A DNA stretch of 64,000 nucleotides, from the NCBI RefSeq assembly GCF_028858515.1, contig NZ_JAPJZJ010000001.1:434001-498000 (forward strand), in the 5' to 3' direction. This DNA is from Aurantiacibacter sp. D1-12 (lineage in GTDB: Bacteria; Pseudomonadota; Alphaproteobacteria; Sphingomonadales; Sphingomonadaceae). Positions 38,356 to 47,426 of this stretch are shown one piece after another. Both the position numbers and the translations under genes were made by a program. Every line of letters begins with the position of its first letter. Within the stretch, counting starts at the first letter, position 1. Below the pieces are notes generated by a model, which saw only the letters and a list, made by a program, of their open reading frames with translations, had not been told where the DNA came from and made no database searches.

Positions 38356-40221
38356 ATGCCCGCCTACCGTTCCCGTACCACCACTCATGGTCGCAATATG
38401 GCAGGTGCCCGGGGTCTGTGGCGCGCAACCGGCATGAAGGATGGCGATTTCGGCAAGCCGATTATCGCTGTGGTGAACAGTTTTACGCAATTCGTGCCCG
38501 GGCACGTGCATCTGAAGGATCTTGGCCAACTAGTTGCTCGCGAGATTGAGGCGGCAGGCGGCGTGGCGAAGGAGTTCAACACCATCGCTGTCGATGACGG
38601 CATTGCGATGGGGCATGACGGCATGCTCTATTCGCTGCCAAGCCGCGATCTGATCGCCGACAGTGTTGAGTACATGGTCAACGCCCACTGCGCCGATGCG
38701 ATGGTGTGCATTTCAAACTGCGACAAGATCACCCCCGGAATGCTGATGGCGGCGATGCGCCTGAATGTACCATGCGTGTTCGTGAGTGGTGGTCCGATGG
38801 AAGCAGGCAAGGTTGTGGTCAAAGGCAAGGAAGTCGCGCTCGATCTGGTCGATGCGATGGTTGCCGCGGCGGACGAGAGTTTCTCTGACGAGGAAGTGAC
38901 CGCAATCGAGCGCTCGGCCTGCCCGACCTGCGGTTCGTGTTCGGGGATGTTCACCGCCAACTCGATGAATTGCCTGACAGAGGCTCTGGGGCTTTCGCTG
39001 CCGGGCAACGGCTCTCAACTGGCGACGCATTCGGACCGGCAGGGCCTGTTCGAGCGGGCCGGTCGCCTCGTGGTCACGCTAGCCAAGCGCTATTACGAAG
39101 AGGACGACGAGAGCGTCCTCCCGCGCTCGATTGCGACATTTGAAGCCTTCGAGAATGCGATGAGCCTCGATATCGCGATGGGCGGCTCGACCAACACGGT
39201 CCTACACTTGCTCGCTGCCGCTCACGAGGCAGGCGTCGATTTCACCATGCAGGACATCGACCGGCTGAGCCGCACTGTGCCGTGCCTGTCCAAGGTCGCA
39301 CCGGCAAAGTCGGACGTGCATATGGAAGATGTGCACCGGGCGGGCGGCATTATGGCCATCCTGGGCGAACTGGATCGTGGCGGATTGCTCCATACGGCAC
39401 TGCCGACAGTGCATTCGCCTACGATGGGTGATGCGCTGGATGACTGGGACATTGTTCGCAATGCCAGCCCCATCGTGCACGATTTCTACAAGGCTGCACC
39501 AGGCGGTGTGCCCACACAAACCGCCTTTAGCCAATCACGCCGGTGGGATGAACTTGATCTCGACCGCGAGGGCGGAGTGATCCGCTGCAAAGAGCATGCT
39601 TTCAGCCAAGACGGCGGACTGGCAGTGCTCTACGGCAATATCGCGCGCGATGGCTGCATTGTGAAAACTGCGGGCGTCGATGAGAGTATTCTAACCTTCT
39701 CCGGCCCTGCGAAGGTCTTCGAAAGTCAGGACGCCGCAGTTGACGCGATCCTTGCTGACGAGGTTGTTGAAGGCGACGTGGTCGTCATCCGCTACGAAGG
39801 GCCCAAGGGCGGGCCCGGCATGCAGGAAATGCTCTACCCGACCAGTTACCTCAAATCGAAAGGCCTTGGCGCAAAATGCGCTCTGCTGACCGACGGGCGA
39901 TTCTCCGGCGGTACATCGGGTCTTTCCATCGGCCATGTATCACCCGAAGCGGGCGAGGGCGGGGCGATTGCGCTTGTCGAGGCGGGCGACCGGATCGACA
40001 TCGACATTCCGAACCGCACGATCAATCTTGCCATCACCGACGAGGCATTCGTGACACGCCGTGCTGCAATTGAGGCAAAGGGCAAATCCGCATGGCAACC
40101 TGCCGAGGAAAGACCGCGCCGTGTAACGCCGGCGTTGAAAGCCTACGCCGCGATGACGACAAGCGCCGCGCGCGGAGCTATCCGTGATGTAAACCAGGTG
40201 ACCGGAGGAAAGCCTGAATGA
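38356..40221 (+). CDS. ilvD: Dihydroxy-acid dehydratase
   Basis: IlvD dehydrates 2,3-dihydroxy-isovalerate and its methylvalerate analogue in branched-chain amino-acid synthesis. The 621-residue enzyme carries the iron-sulfur Cys motifs CISNCDK (Cys118, Cys122) and CPTCGSC (Cys189, 192, 195) and is very similar to the E. coli-type subfamily. GGSTNTVLH and [13 protein letters not shown] are conserved. A perfect inverted repeat lies in the 92-bp leader. The stop overlaps the small lipoprotein gene (ATGA). Confidence 0.97.
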   Translation: MPAYRSRTTTHGRNMAGARGLWRATGMKDGDFGKPIIAVVNSFTQFVPGHVHLKDLGQLVAREIEAAGGVAKEFNTIAVDDGIAMGHDGMLYSLPSRDLIADSVEYMVNAHCADAMVCISNCDKITPGMLMAAMRLNVPCVFVSGGPMEAGKVVVKGKEVALDLVDAMVAAADESFSDEEVTAIERSACPTCGSCSGMFTANSMNCLTEALGLSLPGNGSQLATHSDRQGLFERAGRLVVTLAKRYYEEDDESVLPRSIATFEAFENAMSLDIAMGGSTNTVLHLLAAAHEAGVDFTMQDIDRLSRTVPCLSKVAPAKSDVHMEDVHRAGGIMAILGELDRGGLLHTALPTVHSPTMGDALDDWDIVRNASPIVHDFYKAAPGGVPTQTAFSQSRRWDELDLDREGGVIRCKEHAFSQDGGLAVLYGNIARDGCIVKTAGVDESILTFSGPAKVFESQDAAVDAILADEVVEGDVVVIRYEGPKGGPGMQEMLYPTSYLKSKGLGAKCALLTDGRFSGGTSGLSIGHVSPEAGEGGAIALVEAGDRIDIDIPNRTINLAITDEAFVTRRAAIEAKGKSAWQPAEERPRRVTPALKAYAAMTTSAARGAIRDVNQVTGGKPE

Positions 40222-40544
40222 GGATTGTTGCCATCGCAGTGCTGTTCGCGCTCGCCGCGTGCACTCCGGGCGAAGACCTTGCCGAAGGCACGCCGATTGA
40301 ATGCGCGCTGGGCGGGGCGGCGGGTTTCACCGAAGAATGCCTGATGGAACGCCAAACGCGCGAGAACCAACGTCTCCTGATCGTCCGTCACCCTGATGGC
40401 GCCTTCAGACGCTTCGAGATTGGTGTGCCGGAACAGGGGTTGATCACTGCGGACGGCGTCGAGCAGGCAATCGTCGATCGCAGCGATGGCTTTGTTGAAG
40501 TGCGCGTCGGCCCGGACCGTTATCGCCTTCCGATTGCCGAGTGA
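40218..40544 (+). CDS. Small lipoprotein of unknown function
   Basis: The 108-residue product starts within the ilvD stop (ATGA) behind AGGAAAG and has a short lipoprotein signal with lipobox LAAC at residue 15. The mature part is mostly beta-predicted ([16 protein letters not shown]) with two further Cys. No family recognised. Tight spacing on both sides puts it in one operon with ilvD and the NAD(P)H-hydrate repair gene. Confidence 0.83.
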   Translation: MRIVAIAVLFALAACTPGEDLAEGTPIECALGGAAGFTEECLMERQTRENQRLLIVRHPDGAFRRFEIGVPEQGLITADGVEQAIVDRSDGFVEVRVGPDRYRLPIAE

Positions 40545-40546
40545 GC

Positions 40547-41941
40547 ATGACAGCCAGCAATCAGATCCTCTCCGCCGAGCAAATGCATCTGGCGGAAGAA
40601 GCGCTGATTGCGGACGGGGACACTGTCCAGACGCTTATGGATCGCGCCGGGAAGGGCGCGGCGGACTGGATCTGGCGAGTTTCAGGTGGACGCTCTGTCA
40701 CTGTCCTCTGTGGCCCGGGCAACAACGGCGGCGATGGATACGTGATTGCGCGTGAATTGCAGGATCGCGGCGCCAGCGTGAAAGTGGTTGCCCCTCTTGA
40801 GCCCAAGACCGAGGCGGCGCGCCAGGCATGCGAGGCCTGGGGAGATGTTCCAGTGGTGGATGCCGAGGGTGATGTCTTCGTCGATTGCCTGTTCGGAACA
40901 GGACTTGGCCGCCCATTGAGTGATGATCTCAAGGTCCTGCTCAACCAGCTCGCCTCCGCCCATTCGTATCGCGTGGCTGTGGACCTGCCGAGCGGGATCG
41001 ATAGCGATAGCGGCGAGCTGCTCAACGATAGCCTCCCCGCGTACAACCTCACGCTTTCGCTTGGCGCGTGGAAGTTTGCCCACTGGCTGATGCCTGCGAT
41101 GGAGCGGATGGGTGAGCGCCGTCTTGTCGATATCGGGATAGAACCCATGCGAAGCGCGGCCTATGTCGCTCCAAGACCAAGGCTCGCCGCGCCTACCAAT
41201 AATGCACACAAGTATTCGCGCGGACTGGTCGCCGTGGTAGCAGGAGAAATGCCCGGTGCGGCCATGCTCGCCGCCGGTGCTGCGCAACATGGGGGCGCGG
41301 GCTATGTAAAGGTGTTTGTGCCCGACGACGGGCCGGATATCGCTGCACCGCCGGATATCGTTGTCGAGTATGGCTCGCTATTCGAACAGATACGTGATGG
41401 TCGGATCGACGCGTTCCTGATCGGCCCGGGTCTGGGAGAGGGGGATGATGCGCGCACGCGACTGGACTGGGTTCTCGCTTGCGACCTGCCGACAGTCTGC
41501 GATGCCAGCGCGCTCGGATTGCTAGCCCCCTCCATGATCGAAGGGCGTGAAAGCCCGCTGATTGCCACACCGCATGCTGGAGAGTTGGATAGCCTAGCCA
41601 ATGCTTTCGAAGCGACGGGTCTCGACCGGATCGAACTCGCAACCGAGCTGGCGGAAGATATCGAAGGCGTGCTGGTGGCCAAAGGACCGGATACCTTGAT
41701 CGCCTCTCAGGGTGATCCGCTGTCGGTAATGCCGTCTGCTACAAGCTGGCTAAGCGTTGCCGGATCAGGCGACGTGCTGGCGGGCTTGATCGCCAGTCGC
41801 CTCGCAACGGGGGTTTCAGCGCGCAAGGCGGCCGAGCAGGGCTGTTGGCTGCACAAGGAAGCGGCGCGACGGGCAGGCCCAGTGTTCTCCGCATCACAGC
41901 TTGTCGATTCGATTCCCGGGGCCTACGGCGCGCTGCTGTGA
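40547..41941 (+). CDS. nnr: Bifunctional NAD(P)H-hydrate epimerase / ADP-dependent dehydratase
   Basis: This enzyme repairs hydrated NADH/NADPH. The 464-residue protein fuses an N-terminal YjeF_N epimerase (CGPGNNGGDGYV, DLPSGIDSDSG) with a C-terminal ribokinase-like dehydratase (KGPDTLIA, VAGSGDVLAGLIA). I chose the ATG at 40547; a GTG two codons upstream overlapping the previous stop (GTGA) is equally possible. The stop overlaps the next gene (GTGA). Confidence 0.94.
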   Translation: MTASNQILSAEQMHLAEEALIADGDTVQTLMDRAGKGAADWIWRVSGGRSVTVLCGPGNNGGDGYVIARELQDRGASVKVVAPLEPKTEAARQACEAWGDVPVVDAEGDVFVDCLFGTGLGRPLSDDLKVLLNQLASAHSYRVAVDLPSGIDSDSGELLNDSLPAYNLTLSLGAWKFAHWLMPAMERMGERRLVDIGIEPMRSAAYVAPRPRLAAPTNNAHKYSRGLVAVVAGEMPGAAMLAAGAAQHGGAGYVKVFVPDDGPDIAAPPDIVVEYGSLFEQIRDGRIDAFLIGPGLGEGDDARTRLDWVLACDLPTVCDASALGLLAPSMIEGRESPLIATPHAGELDSLANAFEATGLDRIELATELAEDIEGVLVAKGPDTLIASQGDPLSVMPSATSWLSVAGSGDVLAGLIASRLATGVSARKAAEQGCWLHKEAARRAGPVFSASQLVDSIPGAYGALL

Positions 41942-43134
41942 GCGAAGCAGAAATCATCGAACGGATCGCCGCGAAAGGCGATGGTGTTACGGCAGGTGGC
42001 AAACATGTGTCGCTCGCTGCTCCGGGTGACAGCGTTTTGCCAGACGGAACGCTTGAGTATGGCCCGCACCACGTCGAACCAGTCTGCCGCCACTTTGCCA
42101 AGTGCGGTGGGTGCCAGTTGCAGCACTGCGACGAAGAATCGCTGGCTAACTATGTGCGCGAGCGTGTGCAGTTTGCGGCAGAATCGTACGATCTGGATCC
42201 GCAGACCGTCGCCGAACCAGCCATGTCACCGCCAAAAACGCGCAGGCGCGCCAGTCTGCGAGCGATCAATGGCGGAGGCAGGCCGCTTATCGGATTCAAT
42301 GAAGCGGGCTCGCACCGCGTATTCGACTTGCGCGAATGCCATGTCCTCGCGCCCGAATTGTTCGCCTTGCTTGAGCCACTGCGGGGTTACTTCAAGCGAC
42401 TGAAGGGCAAGTACGCCATCGGCATCGAATTGACGCTAGTCGATCAGGGCGTGGACTGCGGCCTCAAGGATTTCCTACCCGATGGCCTCGACGAGACCGA
42501 GGAACTGCTCGATTTCTGTCGCAAACATGGTGTTGCAAGGCTCACCTTGGATAACGGCTACGGCCCGGAGAGTTTCTGGGAACCTGAGCCTGTGACGATC
42601 ACCCTCGGTGGCTATCCGGTCGCTTTTCCGCCGGGTGCATTCCTACAGGCAACGCGGCATGGCGAGGATGCGCTGGCCTCGGCGGCAATCGAGTGGCTGG
42701 GGCCATGCCAGAATGTCGCAGACCTTTTTGCAGGGCTGGGCACATTCGGACTGGCGCTTGCAAAGAATCGCAAGGTTCTGACCGCCGAAGCCGACCGCGC
42801 AGCGGTGCTCGCTTGCAAGACAACCGCAAACCTCGCACGCATTTCGCTCGAAACAGCGCATCGAGACCTGTTCCGCAATCCGCTACGCGCAGAGGAATTG
42901 GACACTTTTGACGGGATCCTGCTCGACCCGCCGCGCGCCGGTGCGCGCACGCAAGTCGAGCAGGTTGCCGCGAGTGGTGTCGGGCGAGTCGTTTATATCA
43001 GCTGCAACCCATCAAGCTGGGCTCGCGACTGCGTAATGCTGAAAGAGGCAGGCTACCGTTTGCAGGAGTTGCGGCCTGTCGGGCAGTTCCTCTGGTCCAC
43101 CCATGTAGAGCTGGCGAGCCTGTTCGTGCGCTAG
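41938..43134 (+). CDS. 23S rRNA (uracil-5-)-methyltransferase, RlmD/RumA family
   Basis: The 398-residue product starts at a GTG in a GTGA overlap with the upstream stop. Cys50, Cys56 and Cys59 in CRHFAKCGGC begin the 4Fe-4S motif of RumA-type enzymes. Class I methyltransferase motifs follow: DLFAGLGTFGL, LLDPPRAGA, and the catalytic Cys in YISCNPSSWARD. It should methylate C5 of a uridine in 23S rRNA; the exact site cannot be called. The N-terminal TRAM domain is absent or much reduced. The stop shares CTAG with the convergent hydrolase gene. Confidence 0.92.
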   Translation: MSEAEIIERIAAKGDGVTAGGKHVSLAAPGDSVLPDGTLEYGPHHVEPVCRHFAKCGGCQLQHCDEESLANYVRERVQFAAESYDLDPQTVAEPAMSPPKTRRRASLRAINGGGRPLIGFNEAGSHRVFDLRECHVLAPELFALLEPLRGYFKRLKGKYAIGIELTLVDQGVDCGLKDFLPDGLDETEELLDFCRKHGVARLTLDNGYGPESFWEPEPVTITLGGYPVAFPPGAFLQATRHGEDALASAAIEWLGPCQNVADLFAGLGTFGLALAKNRKVLTAEADRAAVLACKTTANLARISLETAHRDLFRNPLRAEELDTFDGILLDPPRAGARTQVEQVAASGVGRVVYISCNPSSWARDCVMLKEAGYRLQELRPVGQFLWSTHVELASLFVR

Positions 43135-43910
43135 ACACGCAAGGCTGCAAGAATGCGCTCCGCCAGCCATTCCTGCGCGTGCGGTTCGGCATAGGCGTGG
43201 CTTGCACCTTTGCAGGTGAGCAATCCTTCTTTCGGCCCATTCCAATCCTTGGCAAAGGCCAGGCCCGTGCGATCATTGCCGGCGATAAGCACGGTGAAGG
43301 GCATGCCCAACTTCGCGATGGCCTCGGCCATTTCTCCGGCAAGCGATGATGGTGTTTCTTCGCCACCCATCGATTTGAGGACACCTTTGAGTATGCCGGA
43401 CAGGTTGACTTTCCCGGTCAGTAGCCGTTTCAGCTCCTTCGGGTTGCGCAGCTTGTCTGCATAGCGCGAACGGATCGCATCACCGGACGGCAGATCATCG
43501 TCGCTGTTATCATCGAAGGTCCACGGGTTCGACAAGACCAGTGAGTCGCAGCCTGCTCCTTCGTTGAGCACCAAAGCCGACGCTGCATCGCAATTGCCGA
43601 ACGCCACGATCCGTTCAAGTTGCGGGCACTCTGCTTTGAAAGCACCGATGGCGGCTGCAAGGTCGGGGCCGGAAGAGCGGAAACTTCCATTCTCGCCCTC
43701 GCTGTCGCCGGTTCCGCGCCGATCGAAACGAAAAGCCGGGAAACCTTCCGAAGCGATGCGCTGCGCGAGCGTCGCCTGTCCTGCGAAGGTTCCGGCGCGC
43801 AGTTCATTACCACCGGATACGATGAGCAACCCTGTCGTGCCGTCCGCGCTGTCGATAGAGCCGACGAGCTGGACCCCCTCACAGGCAAAGGTCACGTGGC
43901 GACGGCTCAT
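43131..43910 (-). CDS. Exosortase A system-associated alpha/beta hydrolase 1
   Basis: This 259-residue alpha/beta hydrolase belongs to the exosortase A locus hydrolase 1 family (TIGR03100-type). SGGNELRAG and FDRRGTGDSEG are conserved. The nucleophile elbow reads FGNCDAAS: Cys replaces the usual Ser, as in family members I recall. Late Asp (AGNDRTG) and His (ASHAYAEP) complete a Cys-type triad. Its start overlaps the stop of hydrolase 2 (ATGA). Substrate unknown; a thioesterase or acyl-transfer role on the ACP is an inference. Confidence 0.88.
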   Translation of the reverse strand: MSRRHVTFACEGVQLVGSIDSADGTTGLLIVSGGNELRAGTFAGQATLAQRIASEGFPAFRFDRRGTGDSEGENGSFRSSGPDLAAAIGAFKAECPQLERIVAFGNCDAASALVLNEGAGCDSLVLSNPWTFDDNSDDDLPSGDAIRSRYADKLRNPKELKRLLTGKVNLSGILKGVLKSMGGEETPSSLAGEMAEAIAKLGMPFTVLIAGNDRTGLAFAKDWNGPKEGLLTCKGASHAYAEPHAQEWLAERILAALRV

Positions 43911-44560
43911 GAAAGTCGCTCTACAACAAGTTGGGCCAGTTTTTCTGCCTGCGCGGGATCGTGGTCCGGCTCGGCGCGAAGCCAGAGGCCGGGACCGCCA
44001 AGTTCGTTTTGTGCAATATCCGACTTGGTGACCGTGGAAGCGCTGAGCTGGCGAAACATGTCTGCGCCCAGCTGATAGCCTGCGAGTTGCAAGCCCGATT
44101 GAGCACCTTCTGCTTTGAGAACTTCGCTCGACGTTTCGTGCCCTGCCTCTCTGTCGGCCAGCACTCGCGCTCGGATCATGCCGCGCAGCAGACCGGCTCC
44201 AGCCATAGGCGCATAATGCAACACCGGCACGCTATGAGGCGCACACAGCGCGCCACCGCGCACCGTCAGGCAATGCGTAGCGCCGAACACTTGGGCGGCT
44301 GACGTCATGGCGGCGCGCCAACTATCGAGTGATTGTTCGGTTAGCGGGGCAAGGCTCTCGTTCGTCCCGGGCAAGTCAGGCAGCATGCTGTCCACGCCTG
44401 CCGCATCGAGCTTGCGCATCATCTCCACGGTGAAATGCCGTAGCTTGTTGGCTTCATCGAACAGCGCCGGGATTACCAGCACACGTGCGCCGCGCCTGTG
44501 ATCGAAGCGGACGGCATATTCGTCTGCATGGGGAGGGTTGGGGCACATGCCCGCCTGCAT
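43907..44560 (-). CDS. Exosortase A system-associated alpha/beta hydrolase 2
   Basis: The 217-residue product matches the exosortase A hydrolase 2 family (TIGR03101-type) by position and by ARVLVIPALFDEANKLRH near the start. The expected nucleophile elbow is replaced by LTVRGGALCAP, with no Ser or Cys at the nucleophile position, so it may be non-catalytic or use a different mechanism. It lies 6 bp behind the ACP gene and is coupled to hydrolase 1, suggesting a complex. Confidence 0.85.
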   Translation of the reverse strand: MQAGMCPNPPHADEYAVRFDHRRGARVLVIPALFDEANKLRHFTVEMMRKLDAAGVDSMLPDLPGTNESLAPLTEQSLDSWRAAMTSAAQVFGATHCLTVRGGALCAPHSVPVLHYAPMAGAGLLRGMIRARVLADREAGHETSSEVLKAEGAQSGLQLAGYQLGADMFRQLSASTVTKSDIAQNELGGPGLWLRAEPDHDPAQAEKLAQLVVERLS

Positions 44561-44566
44561 GGCCGC

Positions 44567-44896
44567 TCAGGCGTCCTGTTCCGGTTGCGCTACGTTCTCG
44601 CTGCGCTTTGAGACAAGGAATTCCAGCAGACCACCGAACGTGCCAAGCATGTCGCCGTCCACCTCGTCATCCTCGATCAGGATATCGAGGCGGTCTTCCA
44701 GCTCGGTCAGCAGTCCGGCGACAGCCATAGAGTCGAGTTCCGGCAGGTCGCCGAACAGGCCCGAGTCCTCGTCAAGCTCGCTCACGCGGTCTTCGGACAG
44801 GCCGAGCACGTCCTGCAGCACCTGCCGCAGGGCCAGCTCGGTTTCTACGGGAAGATCGCCAGCCTCTTCGGCCGGCACAGGAAGGTTGCTCGCCAT
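44567..44896 (-). CDS. Acyl carrier protein of the exosortase A locus
   Basis: The acidic 109-residue protein has a carrier-protein fold with the phosphopantetheine attachment site LPELDSMAVAGLL (Ser56; DSM instead of the common DSL). Upstream and downstream tails are acidic and longer than in fatty-acid ACP. The start is the ATG at 44896. It is the only carrier protein here and probably receives an acyl or aminoacyl group from the ligase encoded at 45924. Confidence 0.92.
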   Translation of the reverse strand: MASNLPVPAEEAGDLPVETELALRQVLQDVLGLSEDRVSELDEDSGLFGDLPELDSMAVAGLLTELEDRLDILIEDDEVDGDMLGTFGGLLEFLVSKRSENVAQPEQDA

Positions 44897-44921
44897 AGTG
44901 TTTTTCGCCCTAGCCAGAGCG

Positions 44922-45896
44922 TTAGCGCCTGACAAGTTTGCGAATGAGCGCTTTTCCCATGATGAGCCAGTTCCGCGGATCACCGGGGCGCACGCAAGTG
45001 AGGCGGTATCGGGTGCGAATGTCCTCCATCCAGTCGCGCTTGTAGGGATCATCACCCGTGCCGAAATCAACCATCTTCACATGGTCGAGATCGATCACAT
45101 GCTGCATGAGAGCGGCGGTCAACGTGGTGCCGGGTGAAACATTTTGTGCCGATTGCCGGTGCGCAAGCTTGTGGATGTAGGCGGTGCCGTTCTCAACTGT
45201 CCAGAATTGCGCAGCCACTGGCTTTCCTTCGAGCTTGGCGAGAGCGAACCGGTATCGCCCGGCCGCACTCTCCAACTCTGCGAAGTTGCGGAGCAGGGCC
45301 GGATCGCCTTCCTCGGGTTTCCAGCTATCGGCATACACTGCCTCGTACGCCGCCCAATCCTCCTCGGAGAATGTCGTGGCGAGCACTACTTCCACCTTCT
45401 TCGCCTTGCGCTTGAGCGTAGTACGGAGCGGCCCCGGCCTGCCGGAAAGATACTCTTCATAGGTACGGCCATTTAGCGAGAGGACGTGGTTCACGTCGCT
45501 TTGCTCGCGGATGACGTGCCATCCGGCGGCGAAAAATCCCTGCGACAAGGCACGCGCTGTGACCTCTTCTTCAGGCACCTTGTCCAAGACGATGCGGTTT
45601 GTGCGCTTGGCCAGAGCCTTGCCAATCGCCGTTATCATCTCGTGTGGTATGCGTTCTTCTGTAGAAAGCGCTCTCCAGCTGAACGCATACCAATTGGTGA
45701 GCGGTTCAAGTTGGCCATCGCCGAATTGTAGCGGCATGGTGAGTGCCTGGTCACCGTCCTGAGCCAGCACAATCAGTGGCGATGCAGCTGTTGTTTCGAG
45801 CAATGCAAACCACTCAAGACGTGCAAAAGGACCGCCTCCAGACCAATTCAGGCCTTGCAGATCATTAACCGTGTCGTGATAGCTGACCGCAGTCAC
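44922..45896 (-). CDS. GNAT/FemAB-like acyltransferase of the exosortase A locus
   Basis: The 324-residue protein has the FemAB-type GNAT fold (Acetyltransf_6-like): LKRKAKKVEV, DSWKPEEGD, and the C-terminal VKMVDFGTGDDPYKRDWM and RNWLIMGKAL. It likely transfers an acyl or aminoacyl group, possibly from the neighbouring ACP. It starts at a GTG at 45896 with a weak site. The start lies only 27 bp from the divergent ligase start, so one of the two promoters must lie inside a coding region. Confidence 0.85.
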   Translation of the reverse strand: MTAVSYHDTVNDLQGLNWSGGGPFARLEWFALLETTAASPLIVLAQDGDQALTMPLQFGDGQLEPLTNWYAFSWRALSTEERIPHEMITAIGKALAKRTNRIVLDKVPEEEVTARALSQGFFAAGWHVIREQSDVNHVLSLNGRTYEEYLSGRPGPLRTTLKRKAKKVEVVLATTFSEEDWAAYEAVYADSWKPEEGDPALLRNFAELESAAGRYRFALAKLEGKPVAAQFWTVENGTAYIHKLAHRQSAQNVSPGTTLTAALMQHVIDLDHVKMVDFGTGDDPYKRDWMEDIRTRYRLTCVRPGDPRNWLIMGKALIRKLVRR

Positions 45897-45923
45897 TTCG
45901 CCCGTAATTCCTATCGAGGTTTA

Positions 45924-47426
45924 ATGTCCACCACGCCAGACCCTATGCCAAGGCCGCTCGATCATCTTACCGAATGCGGTGCGGATAGCGACCCTGCGCT
46001 GGTTCTGCGCAAGGAAGTGCTTAGCTGGAAGGACTTAAGAAGCCGTGTTTCTCGCATGGCTACCTGGCTGGCCGATGCCGTCCCCGAAAATGGCGCGCGG
46101 GTGGCAACCTGGGATTCGAAGGGAGAGCTGACCTGTCTTATGCCACTTGCCGCAGCGCGGGCAGGGCTGGTGCACGTGCCGATCAATCCGCTTCTGAAGC
46201 GCGCGCAGGTTAAGCATATCCTCGGCGATAGCGGAGCAACTATGCTGATCGCCAACAAGGCGCGGCTCGCATCGCTGGAGGATGGTGATGTGCCCACTGG
46301 CTGCATTGTGCATCATGAGAAGGACTTTCTTGGCGAGCTGGTAGAGTTTGATGGTGGCTTGGCACCTTCATCACATAATACCAATGATTTGGCGGCTATT
46401 CTTTACACTAGTGGGTCGACCGGCCGGCCTAAGGGCGTGATGCTTAGTCATGCAAATCTATGGCTCGGAGCGGTGAGCGTGGCCCATTACCTTGGGCTAG
46501 CGCGCGATGATGTGACATTGGCCGTTCTGCCACTTAGTTTCGACTACGGGCAGAACCAGCTGCTTTCGACCTGGTATGCAGGCGGGAGTGTCGCTCCGCT
46601 CGACTATCTCACGCCGCGCGATGTCATCAAGGCCTGCGCAAAGCATCAGATTACGACGCTTGCTGCTGTCCCACCGCTCTGGGTGCAGCTGACCGAGCAG
46701 GAATGGCCGGAAGAGGCGGTCAATTCCATGCGCCGGATGACCAACAGTGGTGGCGCACTCACCACAGATCTGGTGGGCGATTTACGGCGCATTTTTCCAG
46801 AAGCGCGGCTGTTCCCGATGTATGGGCTGACAGAGGCCTTCCGTTCGACCTACCTTGATCCCGACCTGGTTGACGAGCATCCGACATCGATGGGGTGCGC
46901 AATTCCGTTTGCGGAAATCCTTGTGGTTGATGCGGAAGGCAATGTCGCTCCGGAGGGGGAGCTCGTGCACTGCGGCCCGCTGGTGGCGCAAGGCTATTGG
47001 CAGGATCCGGATCGCACCGCGCAGCGTTTCAAGCCGGCACCGGCTGCGAGCGAATACGGCGGAATGGCGGTCTACTCGGGCGACAATGTACGCCGAGACG
47101 ATAACGGCTTGCTCTATTTCATCGGCCGTGACGATGCGATGATAAAGAGCGCGGGCAACCGGATCAGCCCGCAGGAGATCGAAGATGCGGCTCGTGCAAC
47201 GGGATTGGCAGAGGAGGCGGTCGCCTTTGGCATCGCAGACGAGCGGCTTGGCCACGCGATTCATCTGGTTGTGCGAGGTCAGGGTGACGAGCAGAGCCTC
47301 CGCGCCGCTCTCAAGCGTGATTTGCCCAACTTCATGCAGCCTGCGGTTGTGCGGAGGGTGGATGCCATGCCACTCAACCCCAATGGCAAGATTGATCGCT
47401 CGCGTTTGAAGAGGGAAGCGGAATGA
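45924..47426 (+). CDS. Acyl-CoA ligase (AMP-forming), exosortase A locus
   Basis: This 500-residue adenylating enzyme (TIGR03098-type) has the AMP-binding motif LYTSGSTGRPKGVM, FPMYGLTEAFR, and the C-terminal hinge and catalytic Lys region (LNPNGKIDRSRLKRE). It activates a carboxylic acid as an adenylate and probably loads it on the ACP encoded divergently. The ATG at 45924 follows GAGG. Translationally coupled to the decarboxylase (ATGA). Confidence 0.93.
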   Translation: MSTTPDPMPRPLDHLTECGADSDPALVLRKEVLSWKDLRSRVSRMATWLADAVPENGARVATWDSKGELTCLMPLAAARAGLVHVPINPLLKRAQVKHILGDSGATMLIANKARLASLEDGDVPTGCIVHHEKDFLGELVEFDGGLAPSSHNTNDLAAILYTSGSTGRPKGVMLSHANLWLGAVSVAHYLGLARDDVTLAVLPLSFDYGQNQLLSTWYAGGSVAPLDYLTPRDVIKACAKHQITTLAAVPPLWVQLTEQEWPEEAVNSMRRMTNSGGALTTDLVGDLRRIFPEARLFPMYGLTEAFRSTYLDPDLVDEHPTSMGCAIPFAEILVVDAEGNVAPEGELVHCGPLVAQGYWQDPDRTAQRFKPAPAASEYGGMAVYSGDNVRRDDNGLLYFIGRDDAMIKSAGNRISPQEIEDAARATGLAEEAVAFGIADERLGHAIHLVVRGQGDEQSLRAALKRDLPNFMQPAVVRRVDAMPLNPNGKIDRSRLKREAE

